Source: Methylacidiphilum kamchatkense Kam1 (GTDB lineage Bacteria; Verrucomicrobiota; Verrucomicrobiia; Methylacidiphilales; Methylacidiphilaceae). Taken from it: a stretch of 64,000 bases of DNA. Each line of letters opens with the position of its first letter. Position 1 is the stretch's first letter. Below, in pieces: positions 38,316 through 48,590 of the stretch. The position numbers and the translations under genes were made by a program. The stretch is taken from NCBI RefSeq assembly GCF_007475525.1, contig NZ_CP037899.1, positions 1,736,001-1,800,000 on the forward strand, given 5' to 3'. Below the pieces are notes generated by a model that searched no databases, was not told where the DNA came from, and was given only the letters and a program-made list of their open reading frames with translations.

Positions 38316-38528
38316 ATGGATAATAATTATAAAAGCTTTGATCATAAAAATTCTTTTGATCGGAGCACTTCCCATTTAAAGCGGGAATGGGATTACATCT
38401 CTTTATCGATTGTTCTGGCTATCATCATTGGCTATGTACTTTTCGTAATCTTTTTGAATTTTGATCATTTTATTCCGTATTTAAGGCCAGAAAGCGAAAT
38501 TTTCGATATTCCTCCCACTCCTTTTTAA
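38316..38528 (+). CDS. Small single-pass membrane protein of unknown function
   Basis: The 70-residue protein has a polar His/Ser/Asn-rich N-terminus, one membrane helix (about residues 30-50, SIVLAIIIGYVLFVIFL) and a short tail rich in Pro and acidic residues (RPESEIFDIPPTP). I recognise no family. It starts 141 bases after ppc and is convergent with leuA. The start ATG has only a weak ribosome binding site, so it could be spurious, but the composition looks like a genuine small membrane protein. Confidence 0.5.
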   Translation: MDNNYKSFDHKNSFDRSTSHLKREWDYISLSIVLAIIIGYVLFVIFLNFDHFIPYLRPESEIFDIPPTPF

Positions 38529-38598
38529 AGAACAAAAAAATTACTCCTTTGATCTAGAAAAAAAGGCTGTTTATTCGGTTTGCCTAAATTGATCAGTC

Positions 38599-40112
38599 CT
38601 ACAACAAGGCTTTATTGACCGCATTAAGATAGGCTTTGACACTAGCCTCGAGGACGTCAGTGGAAGCTGCTTTCCCTGTTACTAAATGTTTTGAGTCAAA
38701 ATTCACTTTAACGGTCACTTCTCCAATAGCATCTTTTCCCTCTGTCACTGATCTGACTTCATATTCAACTAAATGCCCATGCAGACCCGTAATCCTATCT
38801 ACAGCTTTCATTGCTGCATCTACCGCTCCATCACCGGTACTCGCATCCACGAGCAGTTCTTGGCCACGCCGTAATTTTATCGTGGCCATTGGAATCCCTC
38901 CACTACAAACAGCTACTGCTACATATTCCAGCTGATAGGTCTCTTTGATCCGAGAGATTTGTCCCTCGACAAGAGCAATCAAATCATCATCATAAACAAA
39001 CTTTTTCTTATCTCCTATGTCTTTAAACTGGGAGAAAATGTTATCTATTTCATCTTTTTCTAATTCGAAGCCTAACATGCGCAGTCTGTTTTCCAGCGCA
39101 GCTCTTCCACTATGTTTTGTTAAAGGCAGTTCGCTTTGGTCCCATCCAATTATTTTTGGATCAATAATCTCGTAAGTTTCCCTTTTCTTTAAGATGCCAT
39201 CTTGATGGATACCGGCAGCATGGGCAAAGGCATTTTCTCCGACAATCGCTTTATTTCTCTGGACAGCCAAACCCGACATTCTTGCAACAAGCCTAGAAGT
39301 CCTAAGAATTTCTTTCAGTTGAATGCCAATCTCGATTTTCCCAAAAAATCGGGACGGGTGTGTATAGCCATAATAATTTCTTCAAGAGAAGCATTTCCAG
39401 CTCTTTCTCCAATTCCATTTATGGTTCCCTCGACTTGTCTAGCTCCAGCTTTTATTGCTGCCAAAGAGTTAGAAACAGCCAGGCCTAAATCATTATGACA
39501 ATGCACGCTAACAACGGCTTTATGAATATTGGGGACATTTTCAAAAAGATAGCGGATCAAAGAAGCAAATTCTTCTGGAACAGCATACCCAACTGTATCT
39601 GGAATATTGACGGTGGTTGCCCCCGCTTCTATGACCTGCTGCAGGATTCTAGCTAAAAATTCGGGCTCGGTCCTCGAAGCATCTTCAGCTGAAAATTCCA
39701 CATCTTCTACAAAACTTTTCGCCAAACGTACTCCATTGACCGCAATCTGGATAATTTCCTCTTCATCCTTAGCAAGCTTATAGCGACGATGAATTTGAGA
39801 GGTAGCAAGAAATACATGAATCCTTGCCGCACTCCCAGCTGGTTCCAAGGCGGATGCTGCCACTTCAATGTCCTTAGGTAAGCAGCGGGAAAGCCCACAA
39901 ATCTTTGGTCCTTTCACTTGCGTAGCTATTTCTCGGACTGATTGATAATCTCCTTGGCTGATAACCGGAAATCCTGCTTCAATCACATCGACCCCAAGCC
40001 TGGCTAACTGTTTAGCCACTTCTAGCTTCTGCCTGGCAGTCATACTGGCTCCAGGACATTGTTCTCCATCCCTCAAAGTGGTATCAAAAATAATAAGCCG
40101 ATTTTCAGCCAT
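38599..40112 (-). CDS. leuA: 2-isopropylmalate synthase, interrupted by a one-base frameshift
   Basis: Two frames (40112-39315 and 39279-38599) form one LeuA of about 505 residues. The N-terminal TIM barrel starts with [16 protein letters not shown] (metal-binding Asp and catalytic Arg). It continues with [20 protein letters not shown] and [18 protein letters not shown]. The second frame holds [20 protein letters not shown] and the C-terminal allosteric leucine-binding domain. The frames part at a run of six A (39343-39348; T on the coding strand). Seven would give [20 protein letters not shown], the normal continuation. It commits 2-oxoisovalerate to leucine synthesis. It lies downstream of ilvN and ilvC in one minus-strand operon. 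Confidence 0.93.
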
Positions 40113-40142
40113 AGGAAGGCCCTCTTCACTGGTTGTTGTTGT

Positions 40143-41171
40143 TTAATCGTAAGCAGCCTGCACGCCTTGAAGATTTTTCTGCTTCAGCCAAGGAAAGAGT
40201 GCACGAATCTCTGCTCCTACTTTCTCAATCTGGTGCTCAGCTCCCTGGGCTAGCAATTTTCTATACCGCTGTTTTCCCGATTTAACCTCTTCAATCCATT
40301 CCTTGGCAAAGGTACCGTTTTGAATGTTCTCCAAAACCTTTCTCATGTTTTCTTTGACATGCTCATCAATGACTTTGGGGCCAACCGAAACATCTCCCCA
40401 CTTGGCCGTTTCTGATATAGAAAATCTCATGCCAGAAATTCCTGATTCATAAATCAAATCCACGATCAATTTCATTTCGTGTACGCATTCGAAATAGGCC
40501 ATTTCTGGTGCATACCCACTGTTGACCAATGTTTCAAAACCAGCAGTAATGAGGGAGGTTAATCCTCCACATAACACCGCCTGCTCTCCAAAAAGGTCCG
40601 TTTCGGTTTCTTCTTTAAAAGTTGTTTCAATAACCCCCACTCGAGTCGAACCTATGCCCTTAGCCCAGGCCAAAGCCACATCTCTTGCCTTGCCACTTCG
40701 ATTCTGGTAGGCCGCAATTAAGGCAGGAACTCCTCTGCCTTGGATGTATTCTCTTCTAACCAGATGCCCTGGACCTTTTGGTGCCACAAGAATGACGTCT
40801 ACTTCAGGAGGAGGCACTACAAGCTTGTAGTGGATCACAAAACCATGGGCAAAACCAAGAATTTTACCAGGAGTAAGATTGGGAAGTATCTGATCGGCAT
40901 AAATCTCTGGAATCACTAGATCAGGAGTGGCTAAAAAAATAATATCGGCTCTTTTCACTACCTCGCTATTCGTTAAAACTTCCAATCCATGTTTTTTAGC
41001 AATGTCTATTGATTTACTCTGAGGATGCAGCCCAATGATTACGTTCATTCCGCTATCCCTTAAATTCAAAGCATGGGCATGTCCTTGGGAACCAAACCCA
41101 ATGACTCCAATGGTCTTGGTTTTTAAAATCGATAAATCCGCATCTTTATCCAATAATACAGTCTTTGTCAT
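40143..41171 (-). CDS. ilvC: Ketol-acid reductoisomerase
   Basis: This is a 342-residue class I KARI. The Rossmann motif [21 protein letters not shown] is near residue 22, [20 protein letters not shown] (catalytic region) follows, and the knotted C-terminal domain has [17 protein letters not shown] and [19 protein letters not shown] with the Mg-binding acids. It converts acetolactate or acetohydroxybutyrate to the dihydroxy acids of valine and isoleucine synthesis. It lies between ilvN (109 bases upstream) and leuA (30 bases downstream). Confidence 0.97.
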   Translation of the reverse strand: MTKTVLLDKDADLSILKTKTIGVIGFGSQGHAHALNLRDSGMNVIIGLHPQSKSIDIAKKHGLEVLTNSEVVKRADIIFLATPDLVIPEIYADQILPNLTPGKILGFAHGFVIHYKLVVPPPEVDVILVAPKGPGHLVRREYIQGRGVPALIAAYQNRSGKARDVALAWAKGIGSTRVGVIETTFKEETETDLFGEQAVLCGGLTSLITAGFETLVNSGYAPEMAYFECVHEMKLIVDLIYESGISGMRFSISETAKWGDVSVGPKVIDEHVKENMRKVLENIQNGTFAKEWIEEVKSGKQRYRKLLAQGAEHQIEKVGAEIRALFPWLKQKNLQGVQAAYD

Positions 41172-41280
41172 TTTTTCCTTTCCACCATCGACAATGAAAT
41201 ATTCCTACTTTTCTACCTCAAAAAGTCGATGATTAGCCTTTCTATGTTTAGTCTTTCAATATTCCTTCTTTTAAGGTTTT

Positions 41281-41754
41281 TTAGATTCTTGGTAGTGCGA
41301 TCTTTCCAGTTCTGCTTAAATCCAATATCCCGAAGTCCTGCATAAGAAAAATAAATTTCGAAATTTTACTCTCATCCCCAGTCACTTCTATAGTCATATT
41401 TTTGGGTTCGACATCGACTATTTTTGCCCGGAAAATATCGCAGATCTGCATTAACTCCGCTCGACTTTTATTGCTCGTCGCTACCTTTACCAACACTAAC
41501 TCCCTATCAATATATTCTCCATCCCTAAAATCCTGAACCGCTAAAACATCAATGAGTTTGTTCAATTGTTTTGTCACCTGGTCTAATACTTGATCATCTC
41601 CTTTGACCACTATCGTCATCCGAGAAACAGACTCATCATGGGTTGGACCTACATTCAGGGTATCAATATTATAGCCTCTGCCGCTGAAAAGCTCAGCAAT
41701 CCTGGTCAAAACACCAAACCGGTTCGCCACTAAAATAGATAACGTATGCCTCAT
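41281..41754 (-). CDS. ilvN: Acetolactate synthase small (regulatory) subunit
   Basis: The 157-residue protein has an N-terminal ACT domain: RHTLSILVANRFGVLTRIAELFSGRGYNIDTLNVG (in part) is the valine-binding signature. A second ACT-like half carries ELVLVKVATSNKSRAELMQI. It confers valine feedback on the catalytic subunit IlvB, which is not in this window. It is the first gene of the ilvN-ilvC-leuA group. No leader peptide with runs of branched-chain codons is obvious upstream. Confidence 0.95.
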   Translation of the reverse strand: MRHTLSILVANRFGVLTRIAELFSGRGYNIDTLNVGPTHDESVSRMTIVVKGDDQVLDQVTKQLNKLIDVLAVQDFRDGEYIDRELVLVKVATSNKSRAELMQICDIFRAKIVDVEPKNMTIEVTGDESKISKFIFLMQDFGILDLSRTGKIALPRI

Positions 41755-42011
41755 ATACTTGATATATTACAAATATTTTTCTCTCTATAAAAAATAATTT
41801 ATCGAATCTTTTGCATAGATTCGAATGTAGTTCTTTTTCTTTTGTAAAAAATATTTTTTTGTTTCAGCTACTTAGGCATTAAAGAAAAACTAACCGCTAG
41901 ACTACGGTAAGCCTTACCAGCTTCCCTTTCCTAACATGAGGCTAAAACCATCTTTTCTGTAAAAGGTAGTCTTTCCTCGTGCCACTCTTCCTGTCCTGTA
42001 TAGATAGCATA

Positions 42012-42287
42012 TCAATGAGCAATATAAAAATGATTATATTTACCTTCAGGCTCTCCCCAAAGAAAATCCATATGAGAAATGTATGATTGCAGATAGGAAT
42101 GCGTTAATTCTCGAATGAACTCCTTGATTGCTTGTTCTTCTCCTTCCACAATCAATTCTACTCTTCCATCTTTTAAGTTGCGGACTAGCCCTCCAAGGGG
42201 ATAACGTTGGGCAATTCTTTTAGCCGTCGCTCTAAAACCAACACCTTGAACAAAACCAGAAAAATAAGCTTTTAGCTGTTTATTCAC
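42012..42287 (-). CDS. acyP: Acylphosphatase
   Basis: The 91-residue protein has the small alpha/beta acylphosphatase fold. GFVQGVGFRATAKRIAQRY contains the phosphate-binding loop with catalytic Arg, and GLVRNLKDGRVELIVEGEE contains the catalytic Asn. It hydrolyses acyl phosphates such as carbamoyl phosphate or 1,3-bisphosphoglycerate. It stands alone, about 260 bases from ilvN. Length is standard. Confidence 0.93.
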   Translation of the reverse strand: MNKQLKAYFSGFVQGVGFRATAKRIAQRYPLGGLVRNLKDGRVELIVEGEEQAIKEFIRELTHSYLQSYISHMDFLWGEPEGKYNHFYIAH

Positions 42288-42677
42288 AGCAATCCAAGAA
42301 AGATTCTCAGTTCATTAAAAAAATTACCATCTCTTTTTCCTAAGAAAAAGCAATAGGAAATTGATTAAAATAAAAAAAGTAATAACCCATCATAGCATTT
42401 CTCAATGGCCGGTTGCAGGGATGAAGCGTAGGGGCTTAGAGTTAGAGCTTCTATCCTTAATTTTTCACATTAAACTCAGAGAAGAAGCTGTCAAGGAAAT
42501 TCCAGCCTCCAATCATTGATGTCGCTTGAGAAGACTCTCTTTAAGCAGGGATTCGATTGGCGGGGGCGGATCAAGGTATCTTAAAACACCCTACTAGTTC
42601 GCTTGGGTCAATGAGAGAAAAATAGCTTTTTTTTCTTTGATGCTTATCGGTAAAAAGAATAAGGAATAGGATTATCT
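42288..42677. other. Intergenic region between acyP and the nagZ-like gene
   Basis: In these 390 bases between two divergent genes I find no credible coding frame. A small A/T hairpin (CTTTTT with AAAAAG around 42327-42345) lies just upstream of acyP. It has no flanking GC stem and I do not call it a terminator. Confidence 0.5.
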
Positions 42678-43802
42678 ATGAGCAGATATTTTTCTTCGAC
42701 GCATGCACTGAGTGATGGAGGAAGATTCCTTATTGTAGGTTTACCTGGTACAAAACTTACCCAAGAGCAGATAGAGACGATTCGAGACGTTCAGCCCGCA
42801 GGATTCATTTTTTTTTCTCGGAACCTTGAAAATCCGGTTGCTTTCAGAAATCTAGTCGACACTTTGAGATCCCTACTCAACCATGAGCCTATTTTAACCA
42901 TTGATCAAGAAGGGGGTAGGGTCTCTCGGTTGAAAGTATTCGGTAGTGAACCCCCTAGTGCGAAAGATCTTGGGGAAAAGGGGGATATAGCCCTTCTTAG
43001 GACACATGGAGAACTGACAGGAAAATTATTAAGGCTTTTCGGCCTGAATTATAACCTTGCCCCTGTGTTGGATTTCGAAACTGCTGAACAGGAACACAAT
43101 TCATTAAAAGGCAGAACGTTTGCTGCGAATCCACAAAGTGTTTGTTCTTTTGCCAAAGCCTTTATAGAAGGCATCCACTCCCAGGGAATACTGTGCTGTG
43201 GCAAACATTTCCCTGGCTATAGTTTCGCGCAATGCGATCCGCACCTTGAACTGCCTCAAGTTTTTAAAACCAAAAAAGAACTCGAGGCTTATGAATGGGT
43301 TCCTTTTAAAAACCTTCAATATTTGTGTGATAGTTTCATGATTGCTCACATTCGCAACTTGAATCTGGATCCAGAGGGACTGCCCGCTTCTCTTTCGTTT
43401 CGAACCATTCATGATGTTTTAAGAAAAGAATGGAATTATACCAAACTCCTCTTATCCGACGACATCGACATGGGAGCCATCATTCATCATTACTCCTTAA
43501 AGGACACCCTCGAACTATCCCTCAAAGCTGGAATAGATCTGCTCTTACTTTGCCATCGTTTTCCATTAATTAGAGAAGCCGCCTCTATTTTGAGCTCATT
43601 GCCTGAAACCATAAAGGAAGCTGCCTGGCAGAGAATCGAAAATTTCCGAAAGCGGCTGGCTCCTCCCCTTCCCTTCTCTCTGAGTGAGTTTCAAAGCATA
43701 GACTCAGAGATCTATTCGCTTAGGGAAAAAGTCCTTGGAAAAGAAAGAGCAAAACTTAGAGCACCAGAGGATGGGAAACGCTCTCCTGTTGAAATTTATT
43801 GA
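42678..43802 (+). CDS. nagZ: Glycoside hydrolase family 3, beta-N-acetylhexosaminidase (NagZ-like)
   Basis: The 374-residue protein has a GH3 TIM barrel: PAGFIFFSRNLENP, PILTIDQEGGRVSRL, NYNLAPVLDFET, CCGKHFPGYSFAQCDPHLELP (the KHFPG loop with the catalytic Asp-His pair region) and LLLSDDIDMGAI with the nucleophile Asp. NagZ removes GlcNAc from muropeptides during wall recycling. The usual GHG after KHFP is GYS here, so the assignment to GH3 is firm but the exact substrate is not. No signal peptide is visible, in line with a cytoplasmic recycling enzyme. Confidence 0.86.
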   Translation: MSRYFSSTHALSDGGRFLIVGLPGTKLTQEQIETIRDVQPAGFIFFSRNLENPVAFRNLVDTLRSLLNHEPILTIDQEGGRVSRLKVFGSEPPSAKDLGEKGDIALLRTHGELTGKLLRLFGLNYNLAPVLDFETAEQEHNSLKGRTFAANPQSVCSFAKAFIEGIHSQGILCCGKHFPGYSFAQCDPHLELPQVFKTKKELEAYEWVPFKNLQYLCDSFMIAHIRNLNLDPEGLPASLSFRTIHDVLRKEWNYTKLLLSDDIDMGAIIHHYSLKDTLELSLKAGIDLLLLCHRFPLIREAASILSSLPETIKEAAWQRIENFRKRLAPPLPFSLSEFQSIDSEIYSLREKVLGKERAKLRAPEDGKRSPVEIY

Positions 43803-43884
43803 ACCCATTTTCCATTTGAATTTTCTCTAGAGGTAAAATATGGTTATTTCTCCTAAAGATCTTTAGCTTTTGAGGAACAATGTA

Positions 43885-46046
43885 ATGGACTGGATTGGTA
43901 GGGAATGGATTCCATCGTCTCAAGGGGCTCTGCTTCTAATCTACGCTGCAACTTTAGAAGACATTGAGTATCTTGAAAAAAACGCTCCTCGAAAGCTTGT
44001 CATCGCGGTGGGAGAAACAGAGATAAAAGATTGCAAACAGCTGCTCGAAAGAGGGTATCTATGCTTAGGAAAAATCAATAAAGAAGAGGCTGTTCAATGG
44101 CTAAGAGATAAAATCGAATCGCGGGAACTGATCGCTATAATCCTTCGATTGACAGAGGAGCCACAAGGAACTGTTTCCGTCTTTCCACAGTTTGTTTTGG
44201 ATATTATCGAAGCAACGCAATCCATGCGTATTCCAGTCTGGATCGATTCTTTCTGGAATCATTTTTTAACTCATTCGGATTCAAAACCAATTGCGCGTCG
44301 CATCCTTGTTGGCGCTCCTAAGTCTCCTAATGATACCGGATGGGATTGGCTAAGAAAAAGTTTCTATGATCTTTCCGCTCAAGCTTTGTCCATGCATTCA
44401 GAACTAGAAGAAAGCATTGGTTGGCAAGCTGTTTATTATCTTAAAGAGAGAAAAAACCTCCCTATCTTCATCGATGGTTATAGCCAAAAAACGCTTACAG
44501 GAAAGGTCCTTTTGGGAATAGCTTTAAAAGTTGCCAGTTGGATTTCCAAAAATGTCCATGAACAACGAGTAGGGGTCCTTTTGCCGATCGGAGCAGGTGC
44601 CGTCATCGTCAATTTAGGGATCGTTTTTTCTGGAAAAATTCCTGTAAATTTCAATTTAACCGTTGGATCTGCAATGAACCTCGTTTCGATCGAAAGGTCC
44701 AAGGTTAAAACGGTGTTCACAGCCAAAATGATCAAAGAGAAACTTCAGGACTTCCCTTGGCCGAAAAGGACCATCGAAATAGAAAGCCTTCTTCAATCCT
44801 TTTCAAAGCTTTCGCTTTTCTTTCATATTTTCTTGGCTGATCATTTGTCCACAAAAGCTCTTACGACTCTTTGGGGTATTCCCAAACTGGGGGGAAATAG
44901 AGAAGCAATTTTACTTTTTACAAGCGGCTCTTTTGGAGAGCCCAAAGGAGTCCCCTTATCCCATAAAAATATCTTGGCTAATATTTCCCAGATTAAAACC
45001 ATTCTTTCGACTATTCCGATTAAAAAATTACTTGGTGCCCTTCCTATTTTTCATAGCTTTGGTTCAACGACCTGTCTCTGGTGGCCGATATTAGGTGGTC
45101 CTCAGACAGTTACTTACGTCAATCCCCTGGAAATAGAAAAATTAGCAAACCTCATCGAACAGCACCAAATTGATCTTCTTATTACTACGCCTACCTTCTT
45201 ACGGCAGTACCTTAAAAAAGTTCCTCCCGAAAAACTTCGGAGTCTTAAAATTGTGATTGTGGGATCAGAAAAACTTCAACGTCAGCTTGCAGCTGATTTT
45301 GAGTCGAAATTTGGAATTCCTGTTTGTGAAGGATATGGGACGACAGAAGCCGCTCCTGTGATTAGTTCCAATGTGGTTGATCCTTTCCAGCCCCTGGTTC
45401 AATAGCTAACACCGAAAGGAACAAACCCGGAAGCGTCGGTCAGCTTTCGGCGGGAATGTCTATTCGGATATTTGACCAAGAAACCCGAAAGGAATTACCG
45501 CTTTCAGCCAGGGGGATATTAAGCTTTAAAGGCGCTAATATTTTTAATGGTTATTTGGATGATCCATTGCGTACGGCAGCTTCCTTTCAAGAAGGCTGGT
45601 ATTTAAGTGCTGATATAGGGACATTGGATAACGAAGGGTTTATTTTTATTGAAGACCGAGCCAGTCGATTTTCTAAGATTGGTGGAGAAATGGTCCCTCA
45701 TGGTACCATTGAAGAAGCTTTAAGAAAAAGTTTGTCGCAAACCCATGGAGAAGAGATTGAAATGGCAATCGTAGGGATTCCTGACCTCAAAAAAGGTGAA
45801 ACACTGGCCTTACTGATTAACAAGCAGGTTCATAATTGGCAAATTAGAAAATATCTTCTTGCCCAGGGTTTTTCCAGGCTTTGGATCCCAAAACAAGTTA
45901 TTTTCTTGGAATCCCTTCCAAAAACACCTCTTGGAAAAATAGATTATCTTCGATGCCGGCTGATTGCTGCCAATAAAGCAATCTATGCCGATGACCAGTC
46001 TAGTCCAAAAGAAAGCATGGATCAAGAGGAGGATCGATCTAGTTAA
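43885..46046 (+). CDS. Aas-like acyl-activating enzyme with degenerate acyltransferase domain, interrupted by a frameshift
   Basis: The ATG at 43885 is chosen because GAGGAA lies 7 bases upstream. The first frame (to 45405) and the second (45456-46046, open upstream of its ATG) join into about 720 residues if the C4 run at 45391-45394 has one more C (PFQPPGSIANTERNKPGS). Residues about 190-720 are an AMP-binding ligase: LLFTSGSFGEPKGVPLSHKN, LPIFHSFGSTTCLWWP, EGYGTTEAAPV and KTPLGKIDYL with the C-terminal Lys. They match the acyl-ACP synthetase half of E. coli Aas. Residues 1-190 align in layout with its PlsC half but contain no NHxxxxD motif. Fatty-acid activation is likely; acyl transfer is doubtful. 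Confidence 0.78.
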
Positions 46047-46088
46047 GGATAATTCTCGAATATCACAATAATGAAAGAATATCTTTGC

Positions 46089-46643
46089 TTACAAGCCCAA
46101 AGCATCAACAAGCCTTTTCCTAGTTTCCCATAATTTTTTGCCTCCCCCTGGAGCCTGCCCCATCAGTTGTTCGATTTTCCCACCTTCTAATCCATGAATA
46201 CTTAAAAGCCTCTCTTCGTAACGATCTATGATTTTTAAAGAAATAGGTTTTTTTTGAATAAAGGCCAAAGCCTTTTGAAGAAGCGCGTAACATTCTGGTA
46301 GGGGCGTTCGTTCCTCGGCGGTCTGAACCACCAGTTCAATAAAATAAGTGGAACAAAGAAAAGTCGTCCAATCTTTTCTTAACCCTAGCATTGGATCTAT
46401 AATCTGATATTCTTTTAATAAATAGAGATCACTTTTTTTCGGAACATAGAAAGTCAGTTCACACTCATAAAAAAGATCAATGGGGGCAAAAGAAGACTTT
46501 CCTGTCTTTCGAGCGCCTTTAGCCAGTGTTTTAATGCATCCTAAACTACTAATCCAATAGAGGATCGAACTACTTTCTGAGTATGGATATTTTCTAAAAG
46601 CGATACCTGTTGTGGATAGAATATGGTTTGATTCTTTTTCCAT
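46089..46643 (-). CDS. recO: DNA repair protein RecO (short form)
   Basis: The 184-residue protein begins with the RecO OB fold (TTGIAFRKYPYSESSSILYW, then GCIKTLAKGARKTGKS) and continues with a helical region (TYFIELVVQTAEERTPLPECYALLQKAL). RecO loads RecA at gaps together with RecR. It is about 60 residues shorter than E. coli RecO, and I see none of the clustered cysteines of the zinc finger found in many homologues. It starts 3 bases after ybeY, in the phoH-pgpH-ybeY-recO operon, a conserved bacterial order. Confidence 0.82.
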   Translation of the reverse strand: MEKESNHILSTTGIAFRKYPYSESSSILYWISSLGCIKTLAKGARKTGKSSFAPIDLFYECELTFYVPKKSDLYLLKEYQIIDPMLGLRKDWTTFLCSTYFIELVVQTAEERTPLPECYALLQKALAFIQKKPISLKIIDRYEERLLSIHGLEGGKIEQLMGQAPGGGKKLWETRKRLVDALGL

Positions 46644-46646
46644 GGA

Positions 46647-47075
46647 TCAAGCTGCATTTAATTTTATCCATACAGACTCAAGAATGCTTGTTTGCATCCG
46701 CTCCATTTTCTGTCGATCCACCTCTGTCTGATCATCTAATCCACAAAGATGTAGCATCCCATGAATACCATAGAGCAACACTTCTTTTACTACAGGAATA
46801 GCCCGAGCATTGGCTTCCTTCTCTGCAATGAATGGACAAATTAAAATTTCGCCATAATCAAAACTAATGACATCGGTAGGAGTAGGGTCATTAAAAAAGC
46901 GGGCATGCACCTCACCCATTTCTTTTGAAGATAAAAGGACAAAATAAAGCTTTTGTGGAAAATTTATTTCCTTAGGCATTAAACCCAGTGCCAATTTCCA
47001 CCCCTTCTTTAGCCTTAGCAAGGGCAAGGGCACTTCTTTCTGAAGATTCTGAATCACTATCAGTTGATTTTTCAA
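46647..47075 (-). CDS. ybeY: Endoribonuclease YbeY
   Basis: The 142-residue protein reads as a complete YbeY. The N-terminal strand [13 protein letters not shown], the substrate loop NDPTPTDVISFDYGEILIC and the metal motif GIHGMLHLCGLDDQTEVDRQKM (in part) give H-x3-H. The usual third His is Asp, a variant found in the family. It acts in 16S rRNA 3'-end maturation and ribosome quality control. The natural start at 47075 lies inside the 3' end of the HD-domain gene, giving a 104-base same-strand overlap. A later ATG at 46979 would remove the first beta strand and is less likely. Confidence 0.88.
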   Translation of the reverse strand: MKNQLIVIQNLQKEVPLPLLRLKKGWKLALGLMPKEINFPQKLYFVLLSSKEMGEVHARFFNDPTPTDVISFDYGEILICPFIAEKEANARAIPVVKEVLLYGIHGMLHLCGLDDQTEVDRQKMERMQTSILESVWIKLNAA

Positions 47076-48590
47076 CGTTTTTCGGACTTTTCGGATAATG
47101 AATGCGAGTATGTAATATCGTTTTTAATGAAAAAATAAAGCTATGTTTGATTTCAGTAATTTCTTTCATACTTAGGGGGCATTCGTCAAGCTGATGATCT
47201 TGGAGTTTTTGGGAGACGATATCTTCGACTAACTGTTCAATGTCCTTAAGGCTTGGCTTTTCTAAGCACCGAGAAGCACTTTCAATGGAATCGGCTAGCA
47301 TCAATATCCCTATTTCTTTTGTTTGGGGCTTAGGACCAGGATATCTAAACCGTGATTCATCTAGCTCCGGAACATCTTCCTCTCCCATGTTCAGCAGCTT
47401 AACCCCCATCTTACAATCCTCTATATTCTGCAAAGCTTTTCTATAGAAATAATAAACCAAAGAGGTCCCATGATGCTGTTGGATGGCATCAATAATAGGT
47501 CTTCTCAAATGATGTTCTAAAGCAAGATCCACTCCATCCTTAATATGAGAAATAATAATCAGGGCACTCATGGAAGGAGTCAGTCGGGTGTGCGGATTAT
47601 CAGCCCCCTGGTTTTCTACAAAATATTGGGGGTTTACTACCTTACCAATATCATGAAAATAAGCCATTACTCTACAAAGACTCCCATTTTCTCCAATTGC
47701 ATTAGCAGCCGCTTCAGCAATATTGGCAACCATTAAACTATGATGATAAGTCCCAGGTGCCTCAGTTGCTAGCCTGCGCAGTAACGGGTGATTCAAATCC
47801 GACAATTCCAGCCAGGTAAAATCGGTATTTAGTTGGAAAATCTCTTCCAGGACAGGCAAAAGCGTGTTGACCAATACCGCAGTAAAAAGTCCTATCCCGA
47901 TGCTCAAAAAGGCTTGTTGAATCAGTACATCTGTATCCCCCCATTAATAATTCCAAAGCCAACCGCGCAAACAAGACTCGTCAGTCCCACTGCAATCCCG
48001 GCTTTCAAAATATCCCTCCGTTGGCAAATCCTCTGTATAAAATAGACCCCAACAATGCCAGATAAAAGGTTACTAGCTAAAAGAGGAATACTCGGATTGA
48101 CAAGCAGAGAAATAAAGACACTGGAAAGCACTACGACAATTACTCCCGCATGAACATTTATCAAGGCTGTCACTAACAGGGGAGCTACAGCAGTGGAAAC
48201 ATAAAAATAGATGGCCCTCGATTCCAAGCCTGGCTGATGAATGGACCAGACATAGACAGACTTGGCAATTAACAAATTAATGGCAATAACGGCAAAGACA
48301 AGCAGCAGCTTGGAATTGCTATAGAATATCTTTGGAAGACTTAAATTCAACACCATTGCGGTACAACTTGTCAGGATCAAAGAAAGGAAAACTAGCGAAT
48401 AGGTCACATGACCGGTAGCAAAAAGGCCTAAGACAATGCAAAAGAAGATAAAAAAAAGAAAAATAGCAATGCGGATCGGCTCGTTTGTTTCCAGACGATT
48501 TTCCCACTTCGGGATTACAAAAATTTTTCTTTTCCTCTCTTGTCGATTTCCTTTAAACCTGGCAATAAGCTGCTCAAATAACGGTTTCAT
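46972..48590 (-). CDS. pgpH: 7TM-HD phosphodiesterase (PgpH/YqfF family) without extracellular sensor, frameshifted
   Basis: The first frame (48590-47922) has a basic N-terminus and about six to seven membrane helices. The second (47907-46972) has the HD domain: [37 protein letters not shown] (HD pair), [16 protein letters not shown], and [14 protein letters not shown] typical of this family. Relatives hydrolyse cyclic di-AMP. The break is at six C (47937-47942; G on the coding strand); seven would read [19 protein letters not shown] across the last helix. The large extracellular 7TMR-HDED sensor of Listeria PgpH is absent. The start overlaps the phoH stop by 4 bases. The Ser/Glu-rich tail lies within ybeY. 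Confidence 0.86.
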
